12,609 bases of DNA from Thalassiosira profunda (lineage: Eukaryota; Bacillariophyta; Thalassiosirophyceae; Thalassiosirales; Thalassiosiraceae): NCBI GenBank assembly GCA_036939355.1, contig JALLAP010001076.1, forward strand, positions 1 to 12,609. Direction: 5' to 3'. The position numbers were made by a program, and so were the translations under genes. Below the pieces are notes generated by a model. The model had not been told where the DNA came from. It saw nothing but the letters and a program-made list of their open reading frames with translations, and made no database searches. Numbering within the stretch: the first letter of the stretch is position 1; every line of letters starts with the position of its first letter. Below, piece after piece: positions 6,630 through 12,609 of the stretch.

Positions 6630-8737
6630 ATGATGGCCACGCCCCAGCGCCCAACGGCGCCCGCTCCCCTTGGCCCCTTCGGCCCGAAGGCGCCCTCCTT
6701 CCTGGCCACCGTCGAGATCTCTCCGATCCGGTGGGGCGACATGTTCGCCTCCCATTCAGCCTCGTCCAGTCGTGGCGATGTCGAGCCCGCCCGCCTCGAC
6801 GACACCATCTACGCCTTCCATCCCATCGTGCCGTCTATTCCGCCCTCGCTGGATGTGGAAAATATCAACCCTCAGTCGAGTCCGCGGGTGCACGGCCACC
6901 CCAACGAGATGTCTGTCGATGAGCTCGTGGCTCGGCCCCTCCTTGGCAGCGCCGAGCCGGCTCCATACGCCATCCGTCCCTTCGACTTCTGCACGGCGAT
7001 GGAGATGGCAGTGGATCTGAACAAGGACTTTGTTTCTCAGCCGCTGAATCTGCCCATTTACACGGCGAGCACCGACCATCCTCTGTGGTACACCTTCGGG
7101 ACTGGCCTTTCATCGCGTATCCAAGAAGGCGCCGAGTCGTTGCTCCGGGCCGAGGCCGCCGGTGAGACGCTCAGTCCGCATCGGCAGTGGAACTTGGACA
7201 CTCTGCGCTTTGTCAACAATCCAAACGCCGATCCCAAGACATTTGTCGCCGAAGCCAATGTCAGGAGGATGCATCTTGCCGATATCATCGATTCTACGAA
7301 AGGGAAGAAGGACTGGAGCGGCCGATCGAACGTCGGCGACTCCGTCAGTGCTCGTCGTCGCGCTGGAATACTGAAGCATTACGCTCCAGATTCTTGCCTG
7401 CTGTATTTCGATATCAACAACCACGGTATGTGGTGTATGTTCGATTCGTTGCCTGAACAAGCCGCTTACCTCCAACGCCTCATCTTCATATGTGCATATC
7501 ACGTGTCCTCGATTTCAGGAAGCAGAATCAACCGCAAGAATCCATGCATCTCGCCCTGGCTCGGCAGCATCCCAAGATCGATGCACAAAGAAGCCGGCGG
7601 CGTCTGGAACGAGAAGGTGCATCGGCCGCTCATCGAACGGTCCATCTTCTTCGTGGACCTCATCCCCCTCATTCCCTTCTCCAAGCCCGGATGCAAGGGC
7701 GATTTCAAGACCTTTGCGAGTGACGCTGAGTCGACGCTGGTCGATGTCGAATTGAGCGGCTTCCTCATCTACAACATGCACGGCAGAGCGCACGAGTTGC
7801 TTCACGACGAGCCGATGACGGTCGCCGTCGCCACACGAGAGTGCTGGAAGTCGTGCTTCGACGAGTACGCCCCGCTGTTTGCTCCCCACGCCAATGTATT
7901 GGGGATGCTCGCCCACGGCCAGTGCTGGAGCATGCGCAAGGCATTGAAGAACCAGTCGCACCCATACGAGCTAATTGAGCACTACAGCCACATCGTCCTC
8001 GAGTTCTATTCGGCGATTGCTCGTATCAACAGAGGCTCGGGCTTCATGCCCAATCCACTGCGGGCCTCCCGTGTTGCTCAGCGATTCGGAGGACGAAACG
8101 ACGACGAGCTCGATCCCGAGGAGAGGCAGGCGCTGATTGAGGACCAGCGCCTCCAACACGACCAGCGATGGAACGAAAGATATGTGAGTCCTTCCAATAC
8201 TTGTCAAGGCTCATCGCTTCAATACTTCTTGACTCACCGATACTTTTGCACTTCCATCATGTCTCTACCAGTCCGAGCTGCTGGAGTACAAGAAGGAGCA
8301 CGGTCATGCCGACGTACCGCAGAAGCAAGGCGCGCTGGGGAGTTGGGTGCACTACCAGAGGCAAGCGAAGAAGGCTGGACAGCTGTCGGCGGAGCGAATC
8401 GCCAAGCTGGAGAAGGCCGGCTTCCGGTGGAGCACCGGCTTCCAGCGGAAAGTCGGAGGCTCTAGGCGTGTCCTGACACCGTGGGATGAGAGATACGTGA
8501 GTCGCTCTGTGCCGTTAAAAGCTTCCGCACTTCTCGACTCACCGTATTCTCTAGGCCGAACTTTTGGAGTACAAGAAGGAGCACGGCGATGTCAACGTGA
8601 GAAAGAGTCAAGGCGGGCTTGGGCGTTGGGTGACAAACATGAGAGAGCACAAGAAGGCTGGAACGCTGTCAGCGGAGCGAATCGCCAAGCTGGAAACGGC
8701 CGGCTTCCGATGGCACTTGAGCCGTCATCGGTGCTAA
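6630..8737 (+). CDS. Protein with two C-terminal helicase-associated (HA) domains and a large unrecognised N-terminal region (622 aa, 4 exons)
   Basis: Proposed exons are 6630-7425, 7519-8183, 8272-8496 and 8555-8737, ending at TAA 8735-8737. ATGATGG at 6630 is the first start in this frame. Residues 1 to about 485 are soluble, with a Pro/Ala-rich start and no domain I can name; distinctive segments include RSIFFVDLIPLIPFSKPG and LGMLAHGQCWSMRKAL. Exons 3 and 4 each begin right after an ERY triplet and encode one HA unit: (S/A)ELLEYKKEHG, then LG.WV, then KKAG.LSAERIAKLE.AGFRW. HA domains are known from bacterial and algal proteins, sometimes beside superfamily II helicases, and are thought to bind nucleic acid. 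No helicase motor is present here. The two HA exons and the intron in front of each are similar in sequence and look tandemly duplicated. The exon 1/2 junction is less certain because that intron is in frame without stops. Confidence 0.8.
7426..7518 (+). other. Probable intron 1 of the HA-domain gene (93 nt, stop-free)
   Basis: The donor is CCACG|GTATGT and the acceptor is TCGATTTCAG|GA. Length is divisible by three and contains no stop, so a retained form would add 31 residues. Splicing gives FDINNHGSRINRKNP. The size matches other introns here, but the pyrimidine tract is modest. Confidence 0.6.
8184..8271 (+). other. Intron 2 of the HA-domain gene (88 nt)
   Basis: The donor is TAT|GTGAGT and the acceptor is TCTCTACCAG|TCC. 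Phase 0. It contains ACTTCTTGACTCACCG (8224-8239), nearly identical to a stretch in the next intron. Confidence 0.85.
8272..8737 (+). repeat. Tandemly duplicated HA-domain exon with its upstream intron
   Basis: Exon 8272-8496 and exon 8555-8737 encode HA domains in the same phase. Both contain GAGTACAAGAAGGAGCACGG and near-identical DNA for LSAERIAKLE. The preceding introns share their donor hexamer and a 15-of-16 match. The second copy has lost the linker seen after the first HA unit and ends in a short tail, HLSRHRC. Confidence 0.7.
8497..8554 (+). other. Intron 3 of the HA-domain gene (58 nt)
   Basis: The donor is TAC|GTGAGT and the acceptor is TATTCTCTAG|GCC. Phase 0. It contains ACTTCTCGACTCACCG (8529-8544), differing at one base from the preceding intron. 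This is the shortest intron in the window. Confidence 0.85.
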
Positions 8738-9079
8738 CTACTAATTCAGAAACGGCTTGGTGCGGAAAGGTACCACCTACGCCCACGACTGATCGGCGAC
8801 GAGATTTGAAGATACTCCGCGACCTGCCCTCTAACTTGCCAACGGCTTCCCACGCAGGAACAGTAGCCGCTGCCTCAAGCCGTTTTCCAAAGCCGCCGTT
8901 GCAATTGTAAATCGCTGATAAATGAGCGGATACTCCGCCTGACGACTGGCTCCAGGGCTCGGGAGTCGGGAGATTGCAGCGAGCCCTGCCCTCATCGAGA
9001 GGATCAAGGCTCATAAATCTAACCTCGCCACCACACCCAACCTCACCTCCCCTCGCCACCACGATGCCCCTACATTGGT
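8738..9079. other. Intergenic region between the HA gene and the broken paralogue
   Basis: These 342 bp carry no convincing gene. A 190-codon minus-strand ORF crosses this stretch but runs antisense through the HA exon and is not protein-like. CTCATAAATCT at 9010-9020, followed by CGCC at 9026-9029, resembles the CTCATAATTT element of the divergent promoter and lies 60-70 bp before the ATG at 9080. The leader from 9020 on is rich in C and A, with repeated CCTCGCCACCAC. Confidence 0.4.
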
Positions 9080-9409
9080 ATGCCCCAGCCTTCCTCTGCC
9101 TCGAGGAGATTCGCCGCGGCGCGCCCGCTCCGGAACCTCGCGGGCAGCCCCAACAGGACGCCACCCGCCGTCAAGAACAGCGAGTCCTGCACCTGCCTCG
9201 CCCGCGGCCGCTCGATGCCAGCGACCGTTCGATGCTAGGGCGTCGTGGGGCCTTCATTATCCCTTCTTCCGGGGCGCAGCCGAAACGGCGCAAGCAGTGG
9301 CTCGGTCAGAGTCCAGGGCAGGCCAGCGCCCAAGGACCCGACTCGCGCGAGGAAGAGTCCAGTGAACGCGAAGAGTAGTCGCCGGGGAAAGGGTGCATGG
9401 TGTAGTTGA
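9080..9409 (+). pseudogene. Decayed paralogue of the 112-aa basic protein gene (in-frame TAG)
   Basis: In the frame of the ATG at 9080 the reading runs to a TAG at 9236-9238, then continues open to a TGA at 9407-9409. The total is 110 codons against 113 for the intact minus-strand copy at 458-796. Shared residues in order are TPP.V...SES before the stop and GRPAPK, DPTRARK and a GKG ending after it, matching TAPPVVERSES, HRPAPK, EPTRAKK and KGKG in the other copy. DNA around the PTRA segment matches at 21 of 24 bases, and CGTGGGACT follows the stop in both. Third codon positions are mostly G or C. No plausible intron removes the TAG. A competing frame from the ATG at 9064 to 9378 is open (104 aa) but does not match the paralogue. 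A sequencing error or readthrough could also explain the stop. Confidence 0.55.
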
Positions 9410-9539
9410 AAGCGTGGGACTAATGCTGTGCTAGGATTTGTTGGTGGTGGAGCGGAGGAGGCGAGAAGGCTCTGCTCTGTAGATGTATTCATAGTGTGTA
9501 TGTTCCTTCAACAAGTTCTCTGTCGGTTCGTTACTGCCC
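9410..9539. other. Convergent intergenic region
   Basis: This 130-bp gap lies between the decayed paralogue and the hydrolase-like gene. It begins with the CGTGGGACT shared with the other paralogue (9413-9421). Nothing else is recognised. Confidence 0.4.
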
Positions 9540-11077
9540 TCAATTGCAAGTCAACAAGTTACTCTCCAAGATTTGCGCAAATCGACACTCCTCCTTTAGA
9601 AGAGTGGCCAATTGATGATGACTGCAGTCCTTGTGCTCGATAACCTCCACTTGCCGCACCGAAGATACCGAAAGACAACTCAGTAGCAGGTCGGTGTGGC
9701 CAACATCCACCTCCTCGATCCCTCGATGCACGGCCACCCTGACGTTGGCCCCGACAGCCTCATCGACGCTGCGTAGCAATCGCCTCAGATATCCCTCACG
9801 CACAGCAGAATAAATGTCATAACGGCCCACGTGCGGATCGTCCTCCAATTTCACCTGGGGGCTGAACGACACAACCGACTCGGTGGCGAGGTGGGAGAAG
9901 AGCAGCGCGCCGCTTCCTCCCATGGAGTCTCCCACCATCGATACTCGATTGTACGTCTGACAAGCAACGCGAATCCTTCTCTGGTATTCGTCGAACCCGT
10001 CGAAGTGTCCGCGGCTGCATTTCTGATACCAGGACTGCGCCGGATCGGCCACGAATAGCACGTCGAACGGTTCCTCTCCGTTGGAGTGCAGTTGCTGGTT
10101 CAGTTTTGCGAGCGAGCCGCCAAATTCGTGCCGAACCAGTCCATTGCCCTCTCCGAGGAGAAGGCAACGACGAGACGCTTTGCTCTGCCACCATTGTGGG
10201 GTTTGTCGATTCCGTGGCGTCGTGAGAAGAGGAATCTGCAGCCAGGCGCGGTTATTCCGTTGAAATGTTTGGAGACTGCCGCGTCGAGCTTTGCTTCCTC
10301 CTTTGATATTGGACCCAGCCATGCATCTGATGCAGTATGCGATGCTACCGCCCGACACAGGGCCAAGAGGGCCATGAACCCTCCTTGATCGGGGGTGAGC
10401 CCCACCTCCTCCAAAAATGGCTCGGTCCTCCGAATGGAAGAGTAGTAAAGCCGGCCGATGATCTCAATGTCATGCGCTTCAGGAGTGAAATCCGACCCCT
10501 TTGGCGCTTCCTCGATCTGCCTCACCCGAAACTGCCGCAGAGATCTCGATTCGAGAGCTGCCACGATGTCTGCAATCAGCCCTCTTCGTATTGCATGGAC
10601 TCCACCGCTCTCTTCGCGGCATTTCTCCACATATCTCACAATCGAGTTGGCATTGTGCACTGCGCACCTGTATTCGTCGGCAGTAGCAGCGCCATTTCTC
10701 GCGTGGAGGAGCACCTCCCCGAAACGGGCGGTGCATCGTGAATGCTCCTTGAAGCGCGACCGGCCCTTCCCGCCGCGTCTCTCGGATTGCAGTGAAATCT
10801 CGCCATCATTTACGATACGTCGACAGATGTCTAGCTGCCGCTCGACGAAGCTTCCTGCCGTTGGCTGCGCCGCCACCAAACATTCCTGGGATATTGGCGG
10901 CGTAGAAACATCGATATCCTCGCATGTTGCAACGGGAGATGCGGCGAATGGGCGAGGAACACATCCACCCCCAACACGTGTCACGCTGCCCGAGAGGAAG
11001 GCGAAGGCAGACGACTGCAAGCCGCACCCAGACGCGAGGAGCGGAATCAACGCAAGCCACAGATGCTGAATGGGCAT
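9540..11077 (-). CDS. Alpha/beta-hydrolase-like protein with plastid-type presequence, interrupted by a frameshift
   Basis: The ATG at 11075-11077 opens one frame that carries the N-terminal part as far as LVVAFSS. From there the sense of the protein continues in the next frame (GNGLVRHEFGGSLAKL) to a TGA at 9540-9542. The total of 1538 nt is two more than a multiple of three, and a GAGAGG run at 10148-10153 could hold a 2-nt AG gain. About 511 residues would be made if in frame. VSMVGDSMGGSGALLF (GDSMG at about 9912-9932, Ser near residue 383) is a nucleophile elbow, with candidate acid and His residues in the C-terminal part (GHTDLL, CSHHQLA). The substrate is unknown. The N-terminus has a signal peptide ending QSSA|FAFLSG, close to the ASAFAP motif that directs diatom proteins into the plastid, followed by a Ser/Arg-rich stretch. 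As given, translation would stop at 10100 after 325 aa and lose the catalytic part, so this is a pseudogene, an allele, or a sequence error. Confidence 0.65.
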
Positions 11078-11321
11078 TTATCCACAAGAAGGAGGGGTGT
11101 TGCTGCAGATGGCGGCCCTTCGGCCCAGTTGTTTGTGGATGGAATGTGGAGGAGGCGTGCGAGGTTGGAGGGTATTTACGGTGATCGTACGTAAATCTCT
11201 GAGCTATGTAGGTAACTGAGCAGAAATCTGCAAAATCCTTGGAATCCAGAATCCAGAAACGATTGGAAATCGAAGACCAAGAATGGTGCAGCGGAAGGCT
11301 CGTAGCACGCCCCAAACCACC
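11078..11321. promoter_or_regulatory. Divergent promoter region between the hydrolase-like and small membrane protein genes
   Basis: This 244-bp region separates two divergent ATGs. It holds an inverted repeat, ATTTACG at 11174-11180 and CGTAAAT at 11190-11196, with a 9-bp spacer, which could bind a dimeric factor. A short direct repeat, GAATCCA, occurs near 11240-11258. No CTCATAA-type element was noticed. Confidence 0.35.
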
Positions 11322-12206
11322 ATGGCGTCCTCTCGGATATGTCTGTTGCTGGCCTTGCTAGCGGCGTCCTTCACGGCCGCCGATGGGGCGCTCTCGTGGG
11401 GCAGTTTTTTGGGTGCGGACTGGAGGGCGGGCGAAGGTGAGTTGAGAACGGTTCAGTGATGGCATTGTGCAATTCATAGCAGCAGCTGAGCTCTGCATTC
11501 GTTCTTTGCCTCAATTTGACGGCAATATTCAGAGAGCATGCGGAATGATCTGTCGGTATACATACAGAACATGCAGAGGATATGCAACAAGAACGTCGAG
11601 AAGTTGTGTCTCAACGGCAAGTATGCATCAACGGATGCGAGCGCCTACACGGACTGGACGATTTACAAACGGCACATGTACAAACATTGGAGCGACGTGC
11701 CCCTCGGCTTTGGAGACGCACCCGACGACTGCCTCCGGCACGAGGTTTCATCGTACACCACGGGAACGTCCAAACGATTGATACCCAAATGCGCCGAGTG
11801 GATGGAGAAGACGCAGCGGCAGTGGGACAAGCTGTCCCAGCGGGAGAGGGGCAACGATAAACGGGAAGCTTTTGTGGTCTTCTCAACCATTTTTGCAGTC
11901 GCGGTCTCGGGCGTGGTGGGATATTTACTTGGGATATTCTTACGGGAGAGAGACGATCTCTTCTCGTATCATAATCGCGAAGAGAACAGGAAGGTGTTGA
12001 TATTGTTCTGCGTGGCGATATCGCTCCCGGTATTGGTCATCCTGTGGGCGAGTCCGAGATTGCTGATCCTGATGGTGGTGGCGTTTGCAATGGGGAGAGG
12101 GGCGCAGTACTACGTGCAGAAGAGGCAGGACAACGCATACTTGTCGGTGCCGGGGGGAGCGGATTCGGGGCTGGTGTTTGCAGCTGTCCCCGTGCAAATG
12201 GACTGA
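11322..12206 (+). CDS. Secretory-pathway membrane protein of unknown function (262 aa, 2 exons)
   Basis: Exons are 11322-11436 and 11533-12206, ending in TGA. The ATG context is ACCACCATGG, which is excellent. The first exon encodes a signal peptide, MASSRICLLLALLAASFTA, and a short aromatic stretch. Splicing restores a GAG codon and runs into the large frame. Starting instead at the ATG at 11538 would drop the signal peptide. Residues about 41-150 are hydrophilic with four cysteines (near 56, 64, 105, 125) that may form two disulfides in the lumen or outside the cell. Membrane segments follow near 151-175, 193-211 and 214-230, the last two forming a hairpin or one broken helix. A short tail, about 230-262, ends the protein. 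I recognise no family. Topology suggests an ER, Golgi, vacuolar or plasma-membrane location. Confidence 0.75.
11437..11532 (+). other. Intron of the 262-aa membrane protein gene (96 nt)
   Basis: The donor is GAAG|GTGAGT and the acceptor is GCAATATTCAG|AG. Phase 1. Other AG acceptors nearby (11479, 11482, 11485) give the wrong phase; one at 11490 is in phase but less well placed. Confidence 0.75.
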
Positions 12207-12609
12207 GCAGCACGTTGGGTGACACGGTGTGCCGTGTGTGAGAAGATGTATCGAGTTTGTATGACTTGTAGATTAGTACTCGATTAGCTCCGTCTATCGT
12301 ATCCGGAGAGGCAACAAGCCTTAAAAGGAGTAGGGTCTCAGGCAACTCTGACAGCTCAAGTTCAATAGAGTCTACAACCTCCAGCAACAACGATGCATCC
12401 TCAGAAGATAGGTTAGCAATTACCACAACCACAGGGGAAGTCAAGCCCCATAGGTACCAACCATGAGGGTAGAAGTTGCCAGGGCTCTGACGGGGACGGA
12501 GGAACATGTGCAGCTGCGCCGGCTCGCTTGAAAATAGTCAGGTAGATACTCGTCAAGCAAGAGATAAATGGTCTCTATCTTAAAAAATAATGTCCACTGC
12601 GCTGCAGTA
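12207..12609. other. Right-edge region with no confident gene
   Basis: These 403 bp contain the 3' UTR of the preceding gene. One plus-strand stretch, 12272-12463, is open for 64 codons without an ATG and is Ser/Thr/Asn-rich (NSDSSSSIESTTSSNNDASS), ending at TGA 12464-12466. A minus-strand ORF from 12507 covers the same DNA and runs antisense into the membrane gene. Neither is supported as a gene. Sequence after about 12530 is AT-richer. Confidence 0.3.

Noticed and set aside
7519..8183. Uracil-DNA-glycosylase-like domain in the HA protein
   Set aside because: A FVDLIPLIPFSKPG stretch faintly recalls that fold, but the other defining motifs are not seen, so no function is assigned.
8592..9164. 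190-aa minus-strand ORF
   Set aside because: It runs antisense through the last HA exon and lacks protein-like features.
9064..9378. 104-aa plus-strand ORF from the ATG at 9064 as the real gene
   Set aside because: It is open, but its residues do not match the paralogue, whereas the frame of the ATG at 9080 does along its whole length despite one TAG. It remains possible.
9235..9492. 85-aa minus-strand ORF containing RRLLFAF and ARVGSL, resembling a plus-strand reading near 490-540
   Set aside because: The similarity is the antisense image of the two related basic genes, which was the clue to their kinship. It is not a separate gene pair.
11538..12206. Start of the small membrane protein at the ATG at 11538
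   Set aside because: An upstream exon with ideal ATG context and a signal peptide joins in phase through a good GT-AG intron.
12037..12507. 156-aa minus-strand ORF at the right edge
   Set aside because: More than a third is antisense to the membrane protein gene and the rest shows no recognisable domain.

Overview
The window looks like nuclear DNA from a diatom, most likely a centric diatom of the Thalassiosira type. This is inferred from content, not from any search. The evidence is: short GT-AG introns (58-96 nt) in closely packed genes on both strands; a protein with tandem helicase-associated (HA) domains, a family I know to be expanded in diatoms; a secreted lysine-rich protein with an RXL site that resembles silaffin precursors; a presequence resembling the diatom ASAFAP plastid-targeting motif; and an internal run of degenerate TTAGGG repeats. 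No bacterial operon, tRNA, rRNA or CRISPR array was seen.

Layout, left to right. (1) 1-262 (+): C-terminal end of an unidentified gene. (2) 458-796 (-): small basic protein of 112 aa. (3) 1097-2611 (-): full-length intronless class V PLP-dependent aminotransferase-like enzyme. (4) 2639-2787: a 149-bp element with perfect 21-bp terminal inverted repeats around G-rich telomere-like repeats, 27 bp upstream of the aminotransferase ATG. (5) 3075-5550 (+): four-exon gene for a 739-aa five-pass membrane protein with tweety/prominin-like layout and an acidic tail carrying repeated PLSP/PLTP motifs. (6) 5642-6289 (-): 215-aa silaffin-like secreted protein. (7) 6630-8737 (+): four-exon gene, 622 aa, with an unrecognised N-terminal region and two C-terminal HA domains. 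Genes 6 and 7 are divergent and share a 340-bp promoter region. (8) 9080-9409 (+): a decayed paralogue of gene 2 with an in-frame TAG. (9) 9540-11077 (-): alpha/beta-hydrolase-like protein with a plastid-type presequence, broken by a frameshift near 10149-10153. (10) 11322-12206 (+): two-exon gene for a 262-aa secretory-pathway membrane protein of unknown function. (11) 12207-12609: no confident gene.

The genes do not form an evident pathway. The strongest points for follow-up are the telomere-repeat inverted-repeat element beside a start codon, the silaffin-like gene, the duplicated HA exon plus intron, the intact/broken paralogue pair at the two ends of the window, and a CTCATAA-type motif that recurs upstream of several start codons. 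All splice sites are proposed from sequence alone, by reading-frame continuity and GT-AG signals.
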